Under the pieces are notes generated by a model. It did not search any database and was not told the DNA's origin. It worked only from the letters and a program-made list of their open reading frames with translations. The translations under genes and the position numbers were made by a program. Shown here piece after piece: positions 1-8,900 of a stretch of 64,000 nucleotides of DNA; position 1 is the first letter of the stretch; the number at the start of each line of letters is the position of its first letter. Source of the stretch: UBA4416 sp943362175 (GTDB taxonomy: Bacteria; Bacteroidota; Bacteroidia; B-17B0; Aurantibacillaceae); NCBI GenBank assembly GCA_943362175.1, contig CALRIU020000005.1:248001-312000 (forward strand), read 5' to 3'.

Positions 1-32
1 ACCCGAACCTGCCACAAATACGTGCTCCCGGG

Positions 33-1994
33 CTATTTCAGATAGCTGATGGCAATAATCTGGATCTTTCTTTCAGCGGCTGCATAAGGGCTGTAGACTG
101 AGTTCCTCACATCCTTGACGTCGTCGCTGACAGTACTTACGGGCAGCTCCCCGATGTCTTCATTAAAGAACTCGATCCGCCCTTCCTTTTCATTGGGATT
201 ATCGACGTATTTAACAAATTTCCCGTTCTCATATTCCATGAAATAGTTCCGCAGGCTGCTGATGCGGCGCTTGGCCAGGTTCACATTATAATCGGTGCTG
301 GCCAGCGGACTGCAATAGCCTTTCATGGTGATCTTTACTTTTTCGCCGCGCTCAAGCACCTGCCCCAGCAGAATGGCAAAGCGGTCGAGGTCCTGCATAC
401 CGGCATCCACGCTGTCTTCAAAGAAATTTTCCACGCGGTTCAACGCATACTCCTTGGCATCGCCATCCAGCCCTTTCGGGTATTCGGTGAGGTAACGCGG
501 CTTTAAGGCAATGTAATCCTCATAGGTTTTTTTATAGTTCTTTTTGGTGGTGATTACCTTGGTTTTCGGCTCGGGCTCATCGTTGTGAAAATACAAGGTC
601 AAGGGCACCAGCACTTTCATCTGGTTAATGATCAGCTCTGTGGTATCCACCGGTTTTACAGGCTCTGTGAGCGGTGTAATGGTAAAGGTATAGATATCGT
701 TGCAGCAATTGGGCTTATCCTCGAAATAAGAACCGATGCGGTTGGAAGAGATGTAAGCACGGTCTTTTTTAGAGCTGATGCTGTAGTAAATATCGTTGTT
801 GCTGCTGTTGATGGGATAGCCCGCATTCTGTGGCTCCGCAAAGGCATTGTCTTTATAGGGCGATTGAAAAATATCGAAATTGCCCAGGCCTTTGTGCCAG
901 GTGCTGCTGAAATACAACGTGCTGTTTTCCTTCACAAACCAGGGCGTAATGTCATCCTCCACGGTGTTGATCCTGTTACCTGCATTCACAGGGTTTTCAA
1001 AGCTTCCGTCGGCATTTATAGAGGCATACCAAATGTCCATGCCGCCTTCTCCCGGGCTGCGGTTACTCGAAAAGAATAGCACAGGCTTCCCGTTCATCTC
1101 GCTCAGGCAGGGCTGCGTGGTGTTACTACCGGGCACGTTGATGGGCGGGGGTAGTTTTTTCAGCTCGGTCCAATGCCCCTCCACAAAATCGGAACCGTAG
1201 ATCTCGCAGGTATACTGGCTCGCATTGAGCGCGCCGCAGCGCGATACGAGGATCTTTGTAAAATCGCTGTTGAAAGCGGTGTTCGCATTATGAATGCCAT
1301 GCTTATTGAAGAGGCTGTCGAGCTCCTTTGCTTTTTGCCAGCGGTTGGGCTTCAGGGGCGATTTATGAGCGGTGTACAGCTTGTTGTACCCGATCGCATT
1401 CTTATCTTTTTCCGACTGATCGCGTAGTGAAGAAAAATACAAGGTGCTGTCGTACTCAAAAGGCGCGTATTCGCTCACCCTGCTGTTCACCATGCTGTCG
1501 AGGTGATACACTTTGACGGCTACGGGATTTTTGACGAGGACCTGCGCGATGTCGCAGGATTCATATTCCTGTTTGGCTTTGGCGGCCAGCTTCTTCTTTG
1601 CCGCATCTTTGCTGTTGCGCTGCTTTTTATAGTATTTATCGAAGAGCTTTTTGGCTTCCTTGTAGCGGCCTGCTGTTTTCAGGTGTGTGGCCATATAGAA
1701 AGGCACTTCTTTGTAGATTTTACCGTTGTCTTTTTTATAGATCTTCTGGTACCAGTGAAGCGCGGTTCCCTCGTCATAGTTGAGGCGTGAGGCATCAGCA
1801 AATAAGACCTGGTACTCGATGCGGGAGGAATCCAGCAGAATGACCTGGTTATAGATCTGTGCCGCCGATGAATAGTCCTTCATCTTCATGGCGTTTTCAC
1901 CCTGCTTCAACAGCTTTTTAATGCTTTGTGCCGTCATCGTTGCGGAACACAGGCAACACAGCAGGATAATGATAGAGGTCTTCTGTTTAAGCAT
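33..1994 (-). CDS. TPR / PD40 propeller / OmpA-like outer-membrane protein (PorE-like)
   Basis: A 653-aa secreted protein likely to link the type IX secretion machinery or outer membrane to peptidoglycan. I chose the ATG at 1994, 7 bases after the stop of the preceding porP-like gene; the longer frame to 2039 would overlap that gene and put 15 residues before the signal peptide. Residues 1-22 are a signal peptide ending near TMTA-Q. Residues about 25-150 look TPR-like (MKDYSSAAQIYNQ). Residues about 175-440 carry PD40/WD40-like strands (TLYFSSLR, LFFSSNR, LYFSSTW, AYISSNR). The last 170 residues are OmpA-like (LYFHNDEP, then GYCSPLAS and NLAKRRISS), with an unusual insertion between the two halves. 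The known T9SS protein PorE has TPR, WD40, CRD and OmpA parts; I see no clear CRD here. Last gene of the secretion block. The T9SS role is inferred from context. Confidence 0.85.
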   Translation of the reverse strand: MLKQKTSIIILLCCLCSATMTAQSIKKLLKQGENAMKMKDYSSAAQIYNQVILLDSSRIEYQVLFADASRLNYDEGTALHWYQKIYKKDNGKIYKEVPFYMATHLKTAGRYKEAKKLFDKYYKKQRNSKDAAKKKLAAKAKQEYESCDIAQVLVKNPVAVKVYHLDSMVNSRVSEYAPFEYDSTLYFSSLRDQSEKDKNAIGYNKLYTAHKSPLKPNRWQKAKELDSLFNKHGIHNANTAFNSDFTKILVSRCGALNASQYTCEIYGSDFVEGHWTELKKLPPPINVPGSNTTQPCLSEMNGKPVLFFSSNRSPGEGGMDIWYASINADGSFENPVNAGNRINTVEDDITPWFVKENSTLYFSSTWHKGLGNFDIFQSPYKDNAFAEPQNAGYPINSSNNDIYYSISSKKDRAYISSNRIGSYFEDKPNCCNDIYTFTITPLTEPVKPVDTTELIINQMKVLVPLTLYFHNDEPEPKTKVITTKKNYKKTYEDYIALKPRYLTEYPKGLDGDAKEYALNRVENFFEDSVDAGMQDLDRFAILLGQVLERGEKVKITMKGYCSPLASTDYNVNLAKRRISSLRNYFMEYENGKFVKYVDNPNEKEGRIEFFNEDIGELPVSTVSDDVKDVRNSVYSPYAAAERKIQIIAISYLK

Positions 1995-2001
1995 AGCACA
2001 T

Positions 2002-3027
2002 TTACATATAAATTGGACAAACCCTCGTTTTAGGGACAAAAGGAACGATTTTCCGGATGATATAGGTGAGGTAAATTTCGAAAGCCCCCTGCTTATTGGT
2101 AGCGGCCATAAATTTGCTGGTATTCACATCGTAAGCGATACCGGCATTGAGGGTTCTGAACTGGTAAAATAGTCGTGCCACCACCGCATCTTTGGCCCTG
2201 TAATTAAAGCCGAGGCCAACCTGCTGCTGTGTCTTCTCATCGAGGTGCAGCTTCAGCATCGCAAAGGGGATTATCTCGTTGTATTTTCCCTGGTTCTGGT
2301 GCAGCAGCTCTACCAGCACATCTACGGCAGGCGCTACGGGATACTGAAACGACAGGTAGTTATAGATCTTGGGATCGAGCTTGATGGAAGCATTATTCTG
2401 GTAGGTAATCCTGGGAGTATTGATATGGCTGTAAGTAAATCCGTACTGAATAGAGGCTCTCTGCCTGATGTCGTATTTCAGCACGGTTCCTGCACTTACA
2501 TCCATGTAGCTGGTGGATGTAGCGGCGAAGTTCTCCCCGGTCGATAAAGACGAACTGTAGCGGGTTCCGTCATACTGGTTATCGAAGGTCATTTTATTGT
2601 AATTGAAAGCCAGGTTGGAATAGCCTGCGGTGACGCCTGTGCTCCACAATAAGGTAGAGTCGGCATTGAGCTTATGGATGTATGATCCCGAAAGGTAGAG
2701 CTGGTTGATGGCGTAATTGGCATAACCGGCCTTATCATTGTTGAAGAGAATGCCTACACCAATGGCATCGCTGTTGTTTTTTTTCAATCTGAGCTTTGTA
2801 TCGCCGAAGGCCGAAAAGGTAGAATACGATACCGGAACGCTTTGCCACTGGCTACGGTAAATACCTCCGAAGCGGTAATCGCCGTCGAAAAAGCCTGTGA
2901 AAGCCGGATTGGCATTGAGCAGCGAACCATTGTACTGCGAAAAGTGAATGTCCTGCGCAACAGCCATTCTGACGCACAGTAAAACAAACAGCAATCCGTG
3001 TAAGCTATGTCTCCGTGTTTCCCTCAT
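2002..3027 (-). CDS. PorP/SprF family type IX secretion membrane protein (copy 1)
   Basis: A 341-aa outer-membrane beta-barrel protein of the PorP/SprF family. In Flavobacterium johnsoniae SprF is needed for secretion of the type B cargo SprB. The start is the ATG at 3027, which shares one base with the TGA of the preceding cargo gene (TGATG); a TTG three bases earlier is less likely. Residues 1-24 form a signal peptide ending AVA-Q, followed by the family hallmark QDIHFSQY...LNANPAFTGFFDGDYR and then YRSQW. The C-terminus is FVPKTRVCPIYM, almost identical to the tail of the second copy at 4926-5963. Tight coupling to the cargo at 3027-4754 suggests that this protein is that cargo's dedicated translocon adaptor (inference). 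Confidence 0.92.
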   Translation of the reverse strand: MRETRRHSLHGLLFVLLCVRMAVAQDIHFSQYNGSLLNANPAFTGFFDGDYRFGGIYRSQWQSVPVSYSTFSAFGDTKLRLKKNNSDAIGVGILFNNDKAGYANYAINQLYLSGSYIHKLNADSTLLWSTGVTAGYSNLAFNYNKMTFDNQYDGTRYSSSLSTGENFAATSTSYMDVSAGTVLKYDIRQRASIQYGFTYSHINTPRITYQNNASIKLDPKIYNYLSFQYPVAPAVDVLVELLHQNQGKYNEIIPFAMLKLHLDEKTQQQVGLGFNYRAKDAVVARLFYQFRTLNAGIAYDVNTSKFMAATNKQGAFEIYLTYIIRKIVPFVPKTRVCPIYM

Positions 3028-4754
3028 CAACGTATCAGTGTCACATTTCCTTTTTTGAAGATCTCTTCGCTTCCTTCGCTACACCTGGCTTTGACGTAAT
3101 AACCGAAGACACCGGGATCGGAGGCTTTGCCTTTAAAGGTTCCGTCCCAGCCCTCTGTGGCATCCGTGGTTTCAAACAGCAGCTGTCCCCAGCGGTTGTA
3201 TACGGCAAAGTAGAACACCGAAAAGTCGGGGCCGCGCACTTTGAAGAGGTCATTGTAGCCATCATTGTTGGGCGTAAAGGTATTGGGGACATAAATCTCC
3301 GGGTTGGTCACCACATTAATGGTTTGCGCGGAAAGGGTATCGGAGCAATTGATGGAATTAGGAATAGAGGCCACCAGGGTGATCGGAAAATTTCCTGAGG
3401 CGGTGTAATAATGATTCGGGTTTTGCTCTGTGGAGGTCACGCCGTCCCCGAAGTTCCACTTCCAGTCGGTAGAAGTGCCCGGTGGGTTTTCGGCAATGGC
3501 GGTAAAAGCCACCAGATTCTCCGAACAGGGGATGGCCGTGAAGGTGAAGGAGGCTTTAAAGGACTCGCTGATGGATACTACGGTGTTGACGGTATCATTA
3601 CAAGCCGGCTTGGAGCTCACATAAGCTACCATCGTTACCGAATAGCTGCCTGTTCCGGGATAGCCATAGCTTGGGCTCGTCGCATGCGAGGTGTCGGCTA
3701 AGGTAGTCGGATCGCCGAAATACCAGTTGAAGCTCAGGCCCGAGCTCCCGGTGCTGTTATTGGTAAAGGAAACGGTCGTTGTTTCACAAATGGCCTGAGG
3801 CACCTGAGCGGCCGCTACCACTACCTGCGGACAGGCTTTCACAATGAGCTGAAAGTCGCGCTTGGTCTCACTCAGAAAAACACCGTTGCGGTATTCCTTG
3901 ACTTTGATGCCGATCACAAAATAGCCTTGCAAATTTGGCGTGGCGGTTACCTGCCCTGTGAAAGCGTTGATCTGCATGGGAACTCCTCCCAGCATGTTAT
4001 TCGTGGTATAAGGCGTTTTCCAGACGATCGAAGGAAAAGGCGGGCTTACCGGCACCGGCGGGCAGGAGGCAATGGAATTGGGGCAGGTAGAGCCGGCCGG
4101 CGAAGGTGTCGGATTTGTCACCACCGGGCAGCTTGCCGTGAGTCCGTCGTAAGGCATAAACAGCTCATAGACCAGGGAGTCGCCATCTGCATCGATGGCC
4201 GACTGATCGAAGACCCAGGGTTTGTTGACACAGATAAAAGGCGGTGGCCACAATTTAAAAACCGGGTTGCTGTTCACCGCTACCACTTCGGGGCCCGGAA
4301 TGGTGGCATAATAGGTAGCACCCACACATTCGGGGTTAACGATGTTTAAAATGTTCTGGTTGCGGCAACAGCGCTGGTAAGAGATCTGGTAGCCCCCGGC
4401 GCGCGGTGGCAGGTTGACGGTATCAATGTAGGTAGTGACTTCATAGCAAAAATCCAAAGGCGGGATCATGCAGGGATCATTGATGGCCGGGGGAAGCGTA
4501 TCGAGACCACGGAAAGGCATTTGGAGCGTTCGCAGCAAATTGTTGCTGGAGTCGAAAATACCCACAAAGGCCGGGTTGTCGAAGGGCGGCACCCCCACGT
4601 AACAATCGCGGTAAACGGTGAGCCTGATCTCATAATTGTTCGCGCCGAGGTATTTGTAATTCAATTCCCCGCCAACGATGTGTGTTGCGTATGCCTGCTG
4701 ACAGATCAGGCAGGAAAGGAAGAACACGACGATGCTGTAGAAATGCTTTTGCAT
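3027..4754 (-). CDS. T9SS type B cargo with Cys-containing THIVGGE N-terminal domain, PKD domains and gliding-motility C-terminal domain
   Basis: A 575-aa secreted surface protein. I placed the start at the ATG at 4754, directly before the signal peptide MQKHFYSIVVFFLSCL...AYA; the frame is open to 4841 but that extension is not signal-like. The mature protein begins THIVGGELNYKYLG and has a domain of about 300 residues with VYRDC, PPFDNPAF, YQRCCRN, GATYYATIPGPE and DADGDSLVYE. It is shared with the protein at 25422-27638 and I know no name for it. Two PKD-like modules follow (NWYFGDP near 360; WKWNFGDG near 440). The last 85 residues are the CHU_C/TIGR04131-type sorting domain (VPNTFTPNNDGYNDLF, YNRWGQLLFE, GWDGTFKGK, KGNVTLIR). 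This C-terminal type directs export by the type IX system. The next gene is a PorP/SprF protein overlapping it by one base. Confidence 0.93.
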   Translation of the reverse strand: MQKHFYSIVVFFLSCLICQQAYATHIVGGELNYKYLGANNYEIRLTVYRDCYVGVPPFDNPAFVGIFDSSNNLLRTLQMPFRGLDTLPPAINDPCMIPPLDFCYEVTTYIDTVNLPPRAGGYQISYQRCCRNQNILNIVNPECVGATYYATIPGPEVVAVNSNPVFKLWPPPFICVNKPWVFDQSAIDADGDSLVYELFMPYDGLTASCPVVTNPTPSPAGSTCPNSIASCPPVPVSPPFPSIVWKTPYTTNNMLGGVPMQINAFTGQVTATPNLQGYFVIGIKVKEYRNGVFLSETKRDFQLIVKACPQVVVAAAQVPQAICETTTVSFTNNSTGSSGLSFNWYFGDPTTLADTSHATSPSYGYPGTGSYSVTMVAYVSSKPACNDTVNTVVSISESFKASFTFTAIPCSENLVAFTAIAENPPGTSTDWKWNFGDGVTSTEQNPNHYYTASGNFPITLVASIPNSINCSDTLSAQTINVVTNPEIYVPNTFTPNNDGYNDLFKVRGPDFSVFYFAVYNRWGQLLFETTDATEGWDGTFKGKASDPGVFGYYVKARCSEGSEEIFKKGNVTLIR

Positions 4755-4855
4755 GAAACTAAATATAAAAAATTTAAACCTAATTAAATCCCGTCTCAAA
4801 AAATAAAACCACAAAATTATCCGTTCGGGCGGGCGCTCCATGTGACATGTCGCCG

Positions 4856-4878
4856 CTGACTTCGAGAGCCTCAGTCAG
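4856..4878. repeat. Degenerate copy of a TTCGA/CTCAG palindromic intergenic repeat
   Basis: Inside the 171-bp gap between the PorP-like gene stop and the cargo start. The arms CTGACT and AGTCAG flank a TTCGAGAGCCTC core. It resembles the GTGACTTCGA...CTCAGTCAC palindromes seen at 13789-13814 and 56035-56113. It may only be a decayed copy; nothing else stands out in this gap. Confidence 0.4.
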
Positions 4879-4925
4879 CAGGTGGCTGCCCCATCAGATA
4901 CCTCTACCCGTTTTTGAAATAGCCT

Positions 4926-5963
4926 CTACATATAAACAGGGCAAACCCTGGTTTTAGGCACAAATACTTTCGGTTTGGCATACATGTAAATGAAGGAGAT
5001 CTCAACAGCGCCTTTGCCATTGGTTGCACGCTTGAAAGCGGAGTAGTTATAATCGTAAGAGCCCTGCAGACGCATATTGTTATGTTGCAATCCGAGCGTC
5101 GTTACCATCGCATCGCCGAAACGGTTGAAGAAGCCGACGTTGACAATGGTTCCTGTTTTAGGCTCTATGGTGTGGTAATAGGTCAGACCCGCGAGGTTCT
5201 CACGGAATTTCTGCTGCTGGTTGCCATAGTATTCGAGCATCACCGAAGAGATGTTGGAGAAGCTGTATTTCAATTGCAGGGATTCATTATGCCGTGGCTT
5301 TAGTGTTACGCCCTTGGTATTGTAGAAAGAGATATTGGGCTGGTTGATATGGCTGATGCCATAGCCTATACTTGCCAGCCATTTCTGGCTGATCTGTTTT
5401 TGAATGACCGTTCCGAGCGCCACATCGGCATATACTTTGCTCAGCAGCTGAAAATTCTCTCCGTTCTGCAGGCCGCCGTTATAGGCATCTCCATCCCATT
5501 GCCGGTCGTAGGATAAGCGGTTGGGATCGATCTTCACATTACTCACACCGGCCAGCACCCCAAAGGCAATGGTGAGCCCGGAATCCTTCCGGAAGGAAAA
5601 TTTATGATTGAAGGGCACTTTAAAATCTGTCACGGTATATTTTCCATCGCCGGCGGCATCGTGGTTAAAGATCAAGCCTACAGCTTCCTGCGTTCCTTTG
5701 ATGAGCGGCTTATTCAGATTGAAATCGCCGCCGAAGCTGAAGGTATTGTAAGGCACCTGCACACTGCGCCATTGAGTGCGGTAATTGAAGATCAAACGCC
5801 CGTCGCCTTCAAACATTCCTGTTTGGGCCGGGTTCAGGTTCAGGGGCGACATCTGCCAGTTGGAGAAATGAATGTCCTGGGAAATTAAGGATGCGGAATG
5901 CAGGATGCAGAACGCGGCAAGCAGCGCTTTCAAAAAACAACTATGTCTCATCCTGTTTTTCAT
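4926..5963 (-). CDS. PorP/SprF family type IX secretion membrane protein (copy 2)
   Basis: A 345-aa paralogue of the protein at 2002-3027. It has a signal peptide (residues 1-28, ending SLISQ), the family N-terminus QDIHFSNWQMSPLNLNPAQTGMF and the FNYRTQWRSV motif, then alternating beta strands of a predicted outer-membrane barrel. It ends FVPKTRVCPVYM, sharing 11 of 12 residues with the tail of copy 1. It starts 3 bases after the stop of the 1345-aa cargo gene, so the two are almost certainly co-transcribed. As with copy 1, I infer that it serves the type B cargo encoded just before it; this pairing matches SprB-SprF in Flavobacterium. Confidence 0.92.
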   Translation of the reverse strand: MKNRMRHSCFLKALLAAFCILHSASLISQDIHFSNWQMSPLNLNPAQTGMFEGDGRLIFNYRTQWRSVQVPYNTFSFGGDFNLNKPLIKGTQEAVGLIFNHDAAGDGKYTVTDFKVPFNHKFSFRKDSGLTIAFGVLAGVSNVKIDPNRLSYDRQWDGDAYNGGLQNGENFQLLSKVYADVALGTVIQKQISQKWLASIGYGISHINQPNISFYNTKGVTLKPRHNESLQLKYSFSNISSVMLEYYGNQQQKFRENLAGLTYYHTIEPKTGTIVNVGFFNRFGDAMVTTLGLQHNNMRLQGSYDYNYSAFKRATNGKGAVEISFIYMYAKPKVFVPKTRVCPVYM

Positions 5964-5966
5964 AGC

Positions 5967-8900
5967 TTACCGCATCAGCGTAATGTTTCCTTTTTTAAAC
6001 GATTCCTGCCCGTTGTTGCATTTAAAGGTCATGTAATAGCCATACACGCCCTGGTCGAGTTTTTTTCCTTTATAAATCCCATCCCAGCCTTTCTTGACAT
6101 CATCCGTTTCAAAGAGCTTCTCGCCCCAGCGGTCATAAATGGTGAGGTATACTTCCGTAATAAAATTGCTGCGGATATACAGGATATCATTGGCCCCGTC
6201 GCCATTCGGTGTAAAGCCCGTCGGAAGATAGACGGTGCCTTCATTGCAGGCGTCGGTGATCATTTGTACAAAAATGGTTTTGAGGCGGTGTGTACAGCCA
6301 TTCCCGGTAACGAAGGTAATTTCATATTCGCCCGTTTTTGTAGGTGTGAGCACATAGGTCTCATTATTCAGCGTCCTTACCGGAATGTCAGGTGTAATGC
6401 TGAGTGTGCCCGTATAAGGAAACCCGTTAAGGGTGACCGTCGTTGTTTCCCCCACATTGACGGAGGTGGAAGATACCGTAATGGACCCCGTATTGTAAGC
6501 AAAAGGATATACGCTGACCGTTGTTGTGAGTATGGTCTTGCAGGTATCGGCACCTACGATATTGCCGATGGTCACTGTGTAAACCGTCGTTTCTGATGGA
6601 AAGGCCTTCGGATTTTTAATCGTCGTAGAAGATAATCCATTGGGTGGCGACCAGTGGTAGTAATTTCCTCCCGAGGCACTTAGCTGCACGGTATCGGGCT
6701 CACACTTGGACACGGAATTACTAACGGCTATCGCATCGAAACCGGCCAGGTTAATCGGTTGAACGATGGTGTCTTTGCAACCATTGCTATTTGTCACAAT
6801 CAAAGACACCTGGTATAGCTGCGGGTTGGAATACAGGTAAGATGGATTCTGGCTACTGGAACCAGAGCCATTACCAAAATCCCAATCCCAGCTCACCGGG
6901 CTGACGGCAGAAGCATCCGTAAATTTCACATCGTTGCGGCAAGCGCCGACGGTATAGGTGAAGGCCGCATTGATCACGGGATATACGGTGACTGAAGTGG
7001 TCAGTGTTTTGATACAGGTTTTATTCAGCAGGCTGTTCTGTGTGATCGTGACCGTATAAATGGTGGTGGCTTGGGCATTGCAAAGCGGGTTGGCAATGGA
7101 AGGATTGGAGAGCCCGGCCGTTGGTTGCCAGCTATAGGTATCGCCACCTTCGGCCAGCAGGGGAACCACCGCTTTGGCACATTTGGTTTGCGGGGCGTTG
7201 ATGCTGATGGAATCGACGGGCACGGTAATCACCTGTATCATCGTATCGGCACAGCCGTAACTTGTTCTCGTAATCAGTGTGGCAGTGTAGGTTCCCGCAG
7301 TCACAAAGGATTGGGCATAGTGTTGCGTGGTGGCTACGGGCGCGGAATTGATGTACCAATAGGCCGGTGTCGCCAGTGGATTGGTTTGATTGATGAAGCT
7401 GACCTTATTGGAGCAGGTATCGATCACGGCCGTGAAGCTGGTTGTAGGAACGGGCTGTACCGTAATGATGACGCGGGCGGTATCGTAGAGGTTATTGCAG
7501 ATGGATTTTTTGACATAGAGGCTGGCGGTGTAGGTCCCCGCTGCCGTGAAGGTTCTCACCGGGTTCAGGATCAGCGAGGTGGTGTCATGATTCCCGAAGT
7601 CCCAGGTAAAGGCATGCCCTGCTGTGCTTTGATTATCAAACTGTACTGTGAGCGGAGCGCAGCCGCCGAGCGTAGAGGTTGCGATGGTTGCCACAGCCGA
7701 GTTCAACTGGAAATCGAGCTTAAAGACACCGTTGTTGCAATTGGTACTATGATTGGGATTTCCGGGTGTATTGGGCCAGGCGCCGGGCGTCACCGGAAAA
7801 TCATCCTGGCCTCCACAACCTGCGCATACCGACTGATACATAATCCCTGATTTATCGAAACGGCTCGTGCCGCCATCGGAATGCTCCTGGCTGATGGGTC
7901 CTCCAAAATAACTGCCGAATAAAATGTTGGTCATATTCGGGGCGAGCACCATCAGGTAAAAATTAAATCCGTCGGTGGTCGCCTGGATTGCATTGCCCGT
8001 AATCGCCATGCCATTGGTTGCATTGCCCGTGAGGATATTTCCGCCCCATCCCGAAATGTAAATGTTGCCGGCACAATCTACCGAAAAAGCCGAAGGCGCA
8101 ATGCTGATATTGCTGGTGCCGTTTCCGAAAACCGTTGCTACCAACAGGCTGCTCAGCTGCGGATCGAACTTCTGGATGAATTGTTTACTGCCCCCATTGG
8201 AATACACGCCCGGGGTCACCGGCATGTTGCCCAGCGATTGGCCGTAGAGGTATACAGCCTGCTGCTCGTCGAGCTGCACAAAATAACTCTGGTCGTAGTC
8301 CGGCGTGCCCACATAGCCCGAGTGCATGAGGTAGGCGCCGTTCTTTTTGATCTTGCAGACAAAGCCATCGGCTTTGCCGCCTCCGTAAATTTGCTGGTAG
8401 CTTCCCGTCGTAACCGGAAAATCGGGACCGCAGGTGCCGCCGGTGATGTAGATGTTCAGCGTATCGTCGAGTGCCAGCGAGTTTCCGCAATCGTTATTGC
8501 TTCCTCCTATGTAGGTGCTGAAATACAAATTGCTGAGGGTGGAATTAAACTTAAAGAGCACGGCATCCTGCTTGCCTCCGAGGCTATTGTCGATAGCATT
8601 CACGGTTGGAAAATCGGTGGAGCGGCTGCTGCTAAGCACGTAGATATTTCCGGAGGTATCGGTCTGGATCTCGCCCCTGTACTGATCGCCGTAGTTATAT
8701 TGCAGGGAATCGATGTAGTACTCGCTGGCGCCCCAGGCCGGAATAAAGGTCAGGTGGTTCACGTGGTTGACCCCATCGTTCTCGCTGCCGCCGATGTAGG
8801 TGGAAGACAGCAAAGAGGTTCCTGTGGAATTAAATTTCGCCACGTAAATGTCGGTACCATTGTTGAAGGTGGTTCCGTTGGCTACAAAGCTCAGATAGCT

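Noticed and set aside
5880..5935. GGATGCGGAATGCAGGATGCAGAA-like direct repeat
   Set aside because: It lies in the signal-peptide codons of porP-like copy 2 and is explained by coding for a Leu/Ala-rich segment.
7071..7850. 259-aa plus-strand frame inside the 1345-aa cargo
   Set aside because: Shadow of the coding strand; glycine/arginine/isoleucine-rich with no motif or start context.
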